DNA from: Baylisascaris procyonis
Lineage: Eukaryota > Nematoda > Chromadorea > Rhabditida > Ascarididae
Reading direction: 5' to 3'
DNA: 64,000 nucleotides
Assembly (NCBI GenBank): GCA_037389465.1
Contig: JAZARR010000153.1
Span: 1,225,001-1,289,000, forward strand
Shown here one piece after another: positions 39,753-50,954 of this stretch. The translations under genes and the position numbers were made by a program. Positions within the stretch are counted from its first letter, which is position 1. Every line of letters starts with the position of its first letter. Below the pieces are notes generated by a model, which worked only from the letters and a program-made list of their open reading frames with translations, made no database searches and was not told where the DNA came from.

Positions 39753-40405
39753 ATGAAAGCCTTAGTAATTCTTCATGTTCGGACCAAGAGTGCTTCCAAA
39801 TTCACTGCGGTGTTAGACCGATATTCTGGAGTTATACTAGTGGTGAATACAGCAGCCATAATTGTTGTCTGTTTAAGCTTCGGTTATTCTAAAGCAGATA
39901 GGTTGTTGGTCAGACATATAAACTCACTTAATGATTTGTTTTTGAATAGCGATCTGGTTAATCTTATTAGTCAGCGTATTAGCGAAAACAGAATTATTGA
40001 CCTGCTTCTCACAAACGACTCAAATGAAATGCGCAATATCCATATTATGAAAATTCTTCCAACTATTGACCGGACCAGCGGTCGTCGTGAAATCGAAACG
40101 AACATTAGGAAATCGAAGGCATGGCGAAAGGAATATGGCTGGGAAATGAAGAAGCTGTACTTGCTAGGTGCGAGTTGGAGTCATTTTTGCTAAACTTCTT
40201 CACTGCTGTGTAAACGTACCTAACTTATAGACAGCGTGCATCGCCTGGGAGATTGTCAAGGTATCCTCAGATGTTGAGGGCTAAGCACTACCACTGCGGC
40301 AAGCCTTTGTATGGTTTATATGAGGATTACTATGCTCAGTGTATAAAATTTGAGCAAATAATTGAAGAGAAAAGTAAAAATTTTAAGGAACGAAGATGGA
40401 TTTGA
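39753..40405 (+). pseudogene. Decayed LINE endonuclease and linker fragment
   Basis: An open frame 39753-40193 (146 residues) contains I-I-D-L-L-L-T-N-D at residues 81-89 (39993-40019), followed by I-H-I-M-K-I-L-P. This is the pattern of the apurinic-type endonuclease C-terminal part of CR1/Jockey-like LINEs (I-L-D-L-V-L-T-N-D ... V-x-V-L-P-P ... S-D-H). The final S-D-H is lost. After a break, another frame (40253-40405) reads R-Y-P-Q-M-L-R-A-K ... Y-Y-A-Q-C-I-K-F-E-Q, resembling the Y-P-K-H-I-R-K linker between endonuclease and reverse transcriptase. No polymerase domain follows. The order and spacing of the two matches make a degraded LINE likely. Confidence 0.55.
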
Positions 40406-41799
40406 ACCATAAACTGAAAGGTAAGCAAAATGTGGCATATGTGCAGAATTGTTTTCAAAGATTTTCTTAAGGAATAACCGTGTTCCAACAGATTTTATCA
40501 TGCATTCTAATAGAATTTAAGTTCCATGGATGAATAGAGTTTCTCTTGAGAAGATTTTTTGATAAACTTAGTGATAGACTCTCGCTCACTCTAGACAGCC
40601 TTCCATTGATGGTCATAAAGCTCTTGCGAAGATTTTTAAGCGAACGTCATCAAAAACTTCCTTTTGCTAACTACCATCTTCTTGCCCAGCATCTAATGTT
40701 ATTACATCTTCTTATTATGGAAGCATGCGCTTGCCTCACCTTTGGTAGAATCCTCCCCTCTCTCCTCCCATCCCCGACCTCTTTCCGCTGCTTCATTGAA
40801 AAACCACCGCGTAATCACTCCGATTCCTTCTATTTACAGTGTATTTGAGGTAGTCATTAGAGTGTTTTGTTGAAATATTTCACATTTAGCAATCTAATCC
40901 TATTCAGCTCACTTTCCCCTCCTAGCATTGATATCTTTTTTAAGCAGATAAATTTTAGTATTGAGCGTTTGTTTGATTATCCTAACCGCACCTAGCATCG
41001 TTGATCCAGAGCAGTTACCTCTAAAGTTGCAGAGATACATGAATGTTGATGCTTTGTTGAAGTCGCAAGAATTCCTTATAGTTGCTTTATCATCTCATCT
41101 AATTTACACGAATATCTCTCAATGAAGCATATCGGAGCCCATTTTATTTACCGTAGACATAAGTAATGTCTCCAATAAAAATACGTACCGAATATTGGGT
41201 TGTCAGTTTTGTATATTATTACAGTTTTTATTAAAAGCATATTGTGGCAGCATATTGCTATAGGTATTTTGCTAGGAGATGTCCTCCACGTATGTGTGTA
41301 TATCCGCCCACCGTCCAACGAGAGTTCAGTTTTTTTTTTTTGTACTGTTATTCGAGTGCAGCGAGGAAAACAACCCTTTCGTTAAGTATTATTCAGTTTA
41401 TTGTTTTTCATGAAAGCGCATATCATTTTGCATTTTACGTTTGCTTTGAGATTTTATTTGTAGTATCAACCAAGTGATCCGCATGAGCGCTAAGCATATT
41501 ATCTTCTGCTTAAGGCGAATTATTGAGAAATGAACGATCGAACGAACGAACGGCTTTATTGAGAAATAAAGAAACATACATAGTATGTAAAGAGATGCAT
41601 TGGAGTGGAAAGTGAGCTGAAATGCCAAAACGCTCTGTTATCTTTTAAGGCAGTTCGGTTATGCCGAATGTTCTGTAAATGCCGAATCTTAAAGCGCATG
41701 AGCACATTATCTTCATTTGTAGTAAATGCCGAATCGTTTTGTTATGCGTTTTTTTTCACCTGTAAGTCGTAGCTGAAAAGCCTACTGCTTCGCATTGCC
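40406..41799. other. Gene-free stretch
   Basis: No gene. It holds a short GAAC/CGAA tetranucleotide run at 41532-41553 and, around 41650-41735, three spaced copies of AATGCCGAAT-like sequence. GCATGAGC...ATTATCTTC occurs twice (41483 and 41697 areas). These are probably remnants of small duplications. Confidence 0.35.
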
Positions 41800-42715
41800 T
41801 TCTTAATGAATGCGGAGGGCTGAGCCAAAGCTTTTCAGGTTGATTCTGTAGGGAGCATATTGGGACGGATATGGCGAACGTCTCAAATATTGCTGACTAT
41901 ATATCATTTTGTTTGATCATGCGAAATATTCGTTGCAACTTCCATGGGCTGCATTACACTTCCTTCATGAAGAACTTTTTCCCTTTGAATTGCGACGTGA
42001 TTATATTTAACGAAACTGCATTGCGCCGCAATGCTCCGACATGCAGTGACTTTTTCTGCTAATCGCGGTTTATGATCCTTCAAAATTCTCAGAACTCTTC
42101 ACTGAGAGACCAAATCCTTGCTGAGCACATTATTTTATCGCCTGAAGGCAAATATTGCAGCGGAATTGCTACAATTTTTTGACCATCTTTAAAAATCGCA
42201 TATTAAAATTGACTGCTGAATGCAAAAAGTGGATAGGAACTTTCAAATGCAAATATTTGCTCTTCCACCGTCCGATCATCTATTTGGAGTTGTCGAATGC
42301 GACGGTCGCACATCATCCACTCTCCGTCATTTTGCAAGCCTGATTATCGGCCGATCTGCATCTCACAGATCGGATATTGCGGGCAGAATTCAAGTTCATT
42401 TGAATTGTTTTACTGAGTGCTGGATATCGGCTCCCAGAATCCGAGAAATAAGCAGTGGCATTTTGGATTAATGCTCATCCTGTGAAGGTTTGCCCCATAT
42501 AGCTGGGGTGAGCGTCTCAATGTCTTAAAAAGTTGTAGTTTTGAAGGCCTTCCTCATGGCGTGTATAACTCAGGTTTGTGAAATTTCATTAAAGTGCAAG
42601 GAGAAGCGAGTTATATTTTTCATTGCGAGATTACGTCTTTTCTTACCAATGAATTTCTAACGATCAACGCAGTAAAACGACTCTATTTTTTGGTATTTAA
42701 ACTCCGATTTCAGTT
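41800..42715 (+). repeat. Unidentified dispersed repeat, left copy of an inverted pair
   Basis: This segment matches the reverse complement of 61635-62610 along its length. The core (about 42080-42700) agrees at roughly four in five bases by eye, with shared strings such as CTTTAAAAATC, CAAATGCAAATATTTG, CGTCCGATCATCTA, GCGAGATTACGTCTTTTCTT and AACGCAGTAAAACGACTCTA. The edges are fuzzy. Reading frames are not conserved between copies, so it is probably a non-coding repeat or part of a transposon. No known family is recognised. Confidence 0.75.
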
Positions 42716-44430
42716 CTTTTCATGCTTCTTTTTACATTGAGGTACACGTGGGATAAGAACGTTTCAGCCTACGATGCTTTCAAAATGCAAAATTGGCTCA
42801 TCTGTCCTTCACCGAGGTGCGCAATTATTTCCTTATTTAGTAAAATGGTGTCAAATTTTTGGGCTCATTTCCTTCTACAATGTTTTTTAACGGAAGTTGA
42901 CCGTGATGTCATTTATGCTGACGAATGCATGGAGGTAGCAGCTTATAAGGTAATAGCTTTTCTATTGTGCATACTTGTAAAGTATATCTAATGTTCTTTA
43001 CTTTTTCAAGTCTTTAAATACTTTCCCGTATGCAAAGCATGGGAAACAATTGTACTTAACTTCCATTTCCTCGGCACATGATAAGGTACCTCCCAATGTT
43101 TCCTTTTATGGAGCAGTTTTGCTTAATGAATGTACATATGAAGTTGCTTCACAACTTTGTAGAATGAAGCATTATGACGCTTAATGAATAGTAAAGCTGT
43201 TATGATGAAGCAAATGAGGATCGTGAAGTATTTGCATTAATTACCGAAATTGTTTTATTGTTATAAATCGATGCAATTGTTGATGTGTTTATTTCTTTAA
43301 ACATATGCTCAAATTTTTTTCTAAAATATTTTTGAATTATTTAGAACGTATTTTGTGAGATTCAATTGAAAACTTTTCATATTCGTCATAATAGATTCCT
43401 CTTGCGGGCAAAGTTTATAGCCTCACTCATTCAGATCATTTCAATAGAAATGACATATTCACACAATACAATGCCATCGATACTCTCAAATTATGCTTGA
43501 ATGCACTCATATGGGAATGAACGATGATAATAACAAAAAGATGTCAAAAACACAACATAACAATGCAGATTTCACGCAGGCATAAAGAGAAGAGGTGATC
43601 AATAACAACCAAAGATCATGACAACATTGTAATCCATGTAAGGGAAGTAGCATATTTGTATTTTTGGCGATTTTAGTATCTATGACGGGAGCACAGTATC
43701 TAGATGTGTTTGGAAAGCTTTACTTGATTTTTCATCTCTCATAGTCCGGTTGACGATCATTCTGTACATAATAGTTGCATCTTTCATGAAATATTTTAGA
43801 GAATCTATCATTATTGATGGTAAGGGGTGAAAATTCATACAATTCATATCGTTAAAAGAGAGTACAAACTCGCAAAAAGGATTTTTGAATCTTATTCCAT
43901 TCGTGTGATCAACAGCCTTCGAATTGCAACCTACCTGAGCAAGCCTGAGGCGACATATTTCTCTTCGACGCTTTCATGTGCCAACTTTGTAGAAAAGCGT
44001 TTATAGCTGATTCATGTAGCTCTTTGATTTCACAGGTGAATGTTTAAGCATCACCATAGAAAGCTTGTATCCATGACGTAACGAACACGTTTATTAGACA
44101 TATGAGCTAGAATTAATGGATTTTCCTTCTTAAAACATTTCAGGATATGATGATTTCGCAGATGTGTCAATTCTTAAACCAAGTGGTGCTTAGACTGAAA
44201 TTGTAGCTCATATGAGCTGAAGATGAAATCTTAAGGTTTCATGCAAATCAGCTTTATGGATGACATCAATCTGCATATATGTGTTAAAATGAATGAATAA
44301 ATGGGCGAGTTTATGATGCAGATACGGAACGTAGTGGTTGCTAGGCGGTTAATTGCAGGTGGGCGCCTGCTACACTCTTCGCCTCCGTCTTATCACGTGA
44401 CTACCCCCATTGCTGTCGTTGCGATGAGGG
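42716..44430. other. Gene-free stretch
   Basis: Nothing recognisable as a gene. Frames are short and lack conserved motifs. Confidence 0.4.
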
Positions 44431-44497
44431 TGGCGAATCGAACTTCAGGCCTTCCTGCTGAGCAGAAAGGCATGCAGGAAATTAGCCAAGCCTAACG
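44431..44497 (-). repeat. tRNA-like (SINE-like) fragment
   Basis: On the minus strand TGGCTAATTT stands exactly 44 nt before AGTTCGATTCG. This matches the spacing of tRNA A and B boxes (positions 8 and 52). Between them lies a 9-bp stem, CCTTTCTGC and GCAGGAAGG around TCA. The T stem does not pair, so it is not an intact tRNA. A decayed tRNA or SINE head is likely. Confidence 0.3.
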
Positions 44498-45271
44498 TTC
44501 CCGCTAGTTTACAGCATTTCATTCTAAGCGGAAGTGGAAGCGATATGAGCACATATTTATTCGTAAGCAATACTCTTGTGATTGAAGTTAAAGAAACGTG
44601 GGAAGCAAATTGCTGATGTGTAGCATATAAGAAAAAAACAATCAGAAGCAATAAAAGTCACATTTATAATAAAATATGCTGCCTGCATAGAGGACAAATC
44701 AAGGCATGAAGGAAGAAAACTGAACTGTAACTGAACGGTTGGAATGAAAATGGGAAACTCTACGAAACGAACGAAGCGGTGTGCATGATTTCGACATATA
44801 TAGTAAGCAGTGGAAATGTGATGAGGTTCTGAGACTAAATCCAACAATATTTATAAAAAAGCAGAAAAAATTTAAGATATGATGGGGGTAACCAATGAGG
44901 GATATATCGGGCTGATTTTGACTTCTATTGAGCTCTACGAATGTGGTGAATTATTACTGCAATGAACCCTATGAAGAGATGATCCCCCAGTGGACTCTCG
45001 AATTCTTCAGAAGACGCTAAAGTGAGACGTGCATCACCAGTTTTTTATTGCGCTTGAGGTCTGATACATCAAAATGAGCAAATTTTAGCTGTCACATCTA
45101 TACACTGTTACTGAATACCAGAACCCAAGTTGAGCGGTGGTGCGCTTGGCGCACTTATAGAATATGGACGATGATTAATCGTCCTGCTTTTAGTCTCATT
45201 CCTTTCAAGTTATCATTCTTAATAGTGAAGCTATGCGCTTTCTATACATATGTCAATTTGCATAAGTGATG

Positions 45272-45278
<7 letters not shown>
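44498..45278. other. Gene-free stretch
   Basis: No gene or named repeat recognised. Confidence 0.4.

Positions 45279-45335
<57 letters not shown>
45279..45335. repeat. (TA)n microsatellite, 57 bp
   Basis: Pure TA run, flanked downstream (45360-45440) by TATGTGTGTATG-type imperfect repeats. Confidence 0.95.
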
Positions 45336-45336
<1 letters not shown>

Positions 45337-46086
45337 CGTACTGGTTCGTTTATTTGCAAAATATATGTGTGTATGTATGATGTCGTAAATGTGTGTATGT
45401 GATTGCATATGCTAATGGATTGCCGTCTGCGTATATGTATGCTGGAATTTGCGTGATCGTGTGCAATATTCGCCTATGTCCGCATGTGCAAATGTATTTA
45501 TGCTTATGCAGAAGCTAAATCGCTAAACAGAGAACACACCATGCAACGCATCAATCTCTGTGCGTCTTCGGAGAAATCAACGATGACAGATTGGTTGTTG
45601 TTCAGAACCGCGATGTGATTTGTTGTCGATAATCAAAACATTCTATATTTATATTTCAATGAACAGGCGCACACGATTGAATAGTATAGGTGGCGGCGAA
45701 ATATTCAGCCATTTCATGTTTCTTACCGACTGCTGTTAAGTGATTATTCCCAGACTGACGCAGTCAGTAATTCTGCAAATTTAGATGATTTGCAAATATG
45801 AAATATTCTGTGGCAAATCTAACTCTATTCAATATTGTTACGGCTTATCCGACCTTTTTCGAGAAAGAAACTAATGATAACACTTATTCAGAGTGATCGG
45901 TTGGGGAATGTGAAACTGAATCGGAGGAGCTAACACCATTCTTGCAAATCACTAAATTGGACTCAAGGAAAAGCTGAATGTTTGTAGAGATAATGTTGTA
46001 GCACTCATACGTCGAACTTGGCGAATGAAAAGCATTCTATAAACGACCTTATGATCTTCACACTGAATGCATGCTTTGTTAGCGCC

Positions 46087-46089
<3 letters not shown>
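45336..46089. other. Gene-free stretch between two (TA)n arrays
   Basis: The first 150 bp are rich in TATG/TGTG simple sequence; the rest shows no gene. Confidence 0.4.

Positions 46090-46160
<71 letters not shown>
46090..46160. repeat. (TA)n microsatellite, ~71 bp
   Basis: Uninterrupted TA run. Confidence 0.95.
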
Positions 46161-46162
<2 letters not shown>

Positions 46163-49100
46163 TTATCGACATATAAGCGAGTGTTAACAAGTATTAACGT
46201 TTGGTGGAGGGCAATCCGGTGAACTGCTTACGTGTAACAAAAACAGAAGCTATCTGAAAGCGCTGCTTCGTGGAATATCATTGTGGATTAAGAACATTTT
46301 TGTGAATTCATAGTAAATTTTAAGGTTTTAACATCCATCTATCAAGCAAGTTTCGTCATAACAACTTCCTGGAGATTTGGTGAACGTGAATTTTTTTGTT
46401 GGAAAAGGATTAGGCCCGAATCAAATAAATTCGCAAATCAATGTAGATGCAGTCAATAGCATTCTTCTCATAGAGATCTCGAATGCCATGTTTTAATAAG
46501 AAAATAGAAAGTTGAATCGATCTGAAAGAAACGGAATTGAGATTATTCAAAAGCAGATATGAGAGAATTCCTTAGGCACGGAATCTCTCAAAGAACCAGA
46601 AATACGGATTAGATTTGAACGCGATCAGTCAACAATTCCTATTGCTCTTGTTGGAAGGGTTTTGAAGGCGGTTCTAATCAACGTTGTTTTGTAGTTTCGG
46701 TGAACCCAATGATCCCCCATAATAATGAGGTAGTAAATCAGTAGAGAAAAAGAAAAAATCTTCTTCAGAATAATCTTTGTAACGGAGATTTATGTTTAAA
46801 AGTCAAGGCATTTAAATTCAGCACACTTTTGATGATATCAAAATCGATATCGCCGATCGCAATAGAATATTTTCAGTCGTTAATGTTTTTAATTGTGTCA
46901 GTGGCTGATTGTACAAGGATGTTTTCGAGATCAGCGTATTCCTTTGGCTCATAGTGTGCACAGCTGGCAATATATGCGGATCGTATCGGTTCGCTTATAT
47001 AAATGTGCTTTGCATAATCAATTGCATATGATGCTGGATAAAAGTGAACGTATAAATATCTGCATCTGCCTCATCGGCCACTTTCATAGGTTAGCAGCAG
47101 AGAATAAAATACCGATTGCAGAGAAACTTCGACGGAATATCCCATCTCTTTTCATCAATCCTCCCCTCTCGAAAGAGCATTCTGGTATCTACATAGCACG
47201 CCCATGATTGAAGTAAGGTTGAATTGTGGCTTCTTCGGCAATGGGAACACTTTAAAGAAAGTTGACGAGGAGAGTTCTTCCAAGAATAAGCAACATAATT
47301 TTCCCATTTTTGCACCAGACAGATGCCTCGAAAGGCCATTTTTTTATTAGAATTTTTGAAGTTTTGTGATCGCTCAAAAAATTCGGAGCTTACTACGCAT
47401 TTTATCATCAGCGAGCCATTTTATTCCCAAATTCTTCCTGCTTATGCTGCATCTACAGATTTCATTTCCATTTGAATGGAGTCATCACTCAATAAATTCT
47501 TCGAACATACTTATCCAATAAAGGATTCATGGATAATATCCACGCAAGCCCAGCTCCGTAGTCATTTCCGTATTCTTAAAAGTTGCATGGCATGAGGATG
47601 CCGTTTACAACGAGACCTTTGAAAAGCCTTAGAATAATATCGTACTGGCGTTTTCTTATTCAAGTATGCTTTTAAACGAATGTTTTATGTTAAGGCGTTC
47701 CCATGATTTTCATTTATAAGGTGCATCACGTGTGCATGTGTGTGTGTGTATGCGTGTGCACGCGTATGTCTGTTTTTCTGTTGGACGTTCTCGTCCAGGG
47801 AATAATTGAAGCTGCAACTACGAGATTTAGTGTATATAAATGGAAACATCGTGCGTATGCATGGTCAGTTTTTTCAGTCGACCTTTAAAACACTCATAAG
47901 CAGTTAAACGGCATTGAAATTTTCCCTTAATTTATTCCCAGCCGACTTATCTCTGTGACGCTCTAAAGCTGTTCGAGATAGCAAGACTAATCTTCAATAG
48001 AAGATATGTGCTGCCGATTGGTTTGGTTCATATTCGACATGCTTCACTATTTATCGACCCTTTATAAAGGCGGTAGAGCAATTGAGGAGGAATGCACAAG
48101 TACATCGTGCAATATGCTCTTCTGACTGTTTGGATCTCAGCTAGGGCCTGTGATGCTTTATATTTGATATCTATTCGAGAACTACTGGGAACATACCAGG
48201 AATTCTTATGCAAGATGCACCTTGCATTCGGATACGTGGTCAAATGAAAGAGAGAAGAAAAGATTTGAGAAAACAATTACTAGTTTTCCAATAAAGGATG
48301 TTAATGCTGAATTTCTATGTAACATATTTCACCTGAAGAAATGTAAACTATCCACTTCTATGCTTCTGCTCAACAGCTTTGCCTTAATAGCTCACATGGT
48401 GATATGAATTATTAGAACTGACCTGCTGCATGCTAAGCGTTGGCTTGGTCAAACGGCAATTCCTTATACTTATGAATGACGGCAGAAGAAAAAGCAAAAT
48501 TTGTGCCGCCTGTTAGCACTTGCGAGCTCGGTAAGATTAAGCTTTTTTTGGGTAAACTGTTTCGGACTTAACAAAGGTTTCTCAGTTGATGAATTCCAAG
48601 CACCGATTACAAAATTACAAAATTGCAGCTTTGATCTATGAGTGATTAGTTATTATAAGCTGGTCATAATGAACTTGGAATCCCTTATCTCTGTGTCCAA
48701 CTTCGCAGTTGTGATTTCCAAATTTCATGCCTCTACCTATAACGTAAGTTCTTGGCTGGTACATATAAACGAAGTTCAATTCTCACTCATGAATTAGGAC
48801 ACTTCAATTGCTTCTCCTCGAAATAAACTTTCTTTATGAATTTCTGAATGGGTTGTTCGTAGTACAACGTCGACTGAAATTGATAGTGCATATTATACAT
48901 GCTGTAATTGAAGGAGTGCTATAAGTCTACATTCCATAGACAATATTTATAAGGTGAATGTAGTGGAAATATCAGATACTTGCAGGAAATAATAGTATAG
49001 TAACTCAAAGTGATGCGTCAACAATAATATAATTGCTTTTTCAGAATTATCTCAGTGTGATTTTTGTTCAGCGATCTTTTCGAATATACCTTAGGGTTTC

Positions 49101-49973
49101 CTCTATTTAAAGCTGCATATTTACATTTTCGTCGGATTGCTTTATGAAAAGTGATTGTATTCTTATTTCTGTTTTGTGTTACATAGTGTGAAGATATATA
49201 ATTTCAAGGGCTGGCGCTATTATTTCAATACCTAAGGCGTTCCAATCTTTTTAGTGATTTCCACTCAATATGAAAAAAAAAACGGTACCATCGAACTTTA
49301 AATTCATCTTTAGAATATTCTCAAAGCGAAAAATCTGCTAGCAGCAGACATTTAAGTACGTAATCGAGACTTTATTTTGCTCATTTTTCGCTGTTTTATT
49401 CGCATTCATCATCAAAAAGAAGCTCAACGGTAACCTGAGGAAAAATTGCATTGCACAAGCAGCCACAGGCAAAATATTTCATGCAAGCCTATCGGCTTCA
49501 AATCCTTATAAGATAAACAAGGCAAAATTTATGAGCTTAAAGTTCAGCGATCTTCGAACCTAATTGCAATGTGCGCAAATTATATGTTGTGTTTTCGATC
49601 ATTGTTTCTTAAAACTTCAAAGCTCATGCAGTGATATCTCACCGACTAATATCTCATCGTATCACACGATATTTGTGTATATTTGTCATTAAAGAAAATT
49701 TAGCGAAAACTGATTCAATTTTCGCTTGTGAATTCATTTATACATTAAAATGTCGTGTAGATGCGCTTTGTTGAGTGTGCACAAGAAATGCGCCAAAAGC
49801 CATTTGCGAATTTGATAGAATAATGTGCAAGCGATTTACCGATCATCTCGAAATATATGTCACTAGATAGACGTATCAGATTGTTATTCAATAACATGTA
49901 GTTATGGATTATTATGAATGTATTATTAGATATATTTTACAAGGACATAAAAATATCATTAGCATAAGTAATG
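46161..49973. other. Gene-free AT-rich region
   Basis: No recognisable gene or RNA. A short TGTGTG run lies near 47738-47760. Confidence 0.4.
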
Positions 49974-50027
49974 TAAATATAAATATAAATATAAATGGGA
50001 ATATATATATATATATATATATATATA
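49974..50027. repeat. (AAATAT)n and (TA)n simple repeats
   Basis: About four AAATAT units (49974-49996) are followed by a 28-bp TA run (50000-50027). Confidence 0.9.
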
Positions 50028-50570
50028 ATGATGTCTTTAACAAAGACAGATGTTTTGGAGGAGGGTGAATGTAAGGAACTTTTCAAAGTATATGCTGTAC
50101 TTTTGTTATTTGAGGCCGAGATTAGAGCATATGGAACCGTTTGGCGACATTTCATTACATGTAGTTGTCAGAACGTTGTAAACAGGAACGTAGGTGGTGA
50201 GTTTTCAATAAATTATCTATGCTTTCATAAGGCTAATATCAAGTGAACGAGTTCAGCAAATCGACTACAACCTACGCAGTAAAAACGTCTTTATTAAATA
50301 GAAAGGAAGGTGCACAAGTATAGAATCCAAAGTTCACATCTTCATTAAAATATAAGTAAAGATTGCTGAACGATTCGGCTTCAACGTAGTCAACTTACCG
50401 AATCTTATCACATGAAATCGCTGAGCAAATTCAGCGACCAAACAATTTGCCGAGAATTTGCTTCGTGTTCATGTTAATGGGGGAAGGCAACTATGAGTGG
50501 TGGATATTCCCGGCTAGGAAGTTGAATGTCTTTTGTAGGATGTGGATATCAAGGACTATCACCCCTGCTA
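50028..50570. other. Gene-free stretch
   Basis: One plus-strand frame runs on from the TA array to 50246, but most of its useful length is short and unrecognised. Confidence 0.35.
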
Positions 50571-50954
50571 CTAATGACTTGAAATTTTGATTTTAATTGC
50601 TCCCATCCTTCTGTCTATTGTGCACATATCCATATTCAGCCAATGAGCTTGTAGTATATTTCTTTGCTTATGAGGGTGGTGTGGGGTGAAGGGAGGGGGG
50701 GGGGGAAGGTTGGGAACAGAATTCCGTTGAGCGGATGCTTTCAACCTGCCAGAATGGGCAATTAGATTGCTCTCGAACCTAAAATGATGCAGAACACTCT
50801 TTGAAGCCCGCCATGGTGCTCGAAATATGTTTATAATGCACTTAAGTGCTCTACTAAGTGCATCGATTAAGTGAACAAAATACGCAAAGTTTCGCCCGAG
50901 CATTAGGCAATGAAATGAAAGAACAAATGGGCTTGTGCCGAAGGGGGCATTCAC
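50571..50954 (-). repeat. Probable interspersed repeat with a 127-codon antisense open frame
   Basis: The minus strand is open for 127 codons, including a poly-Pro stretch from a G-run at about 50695-50706. No domain is recognised. The plus strand contains a perfect 12-bp palindrome, GCACTTAAGTGC (50838-50849), followed by a further AGTGCAT, and a moderately GC-rich composition unlike its flanks. I infer a dispersed repeat; the open frame is not good evidence of a gene. Confidence 0.3.

Noticed and set aside
42220..42471. 83-codon frame as a gene
   Set aside because: It lies in the inverted repeat, and its frame is not kept in the second copy at 61.6-62.6 kb.
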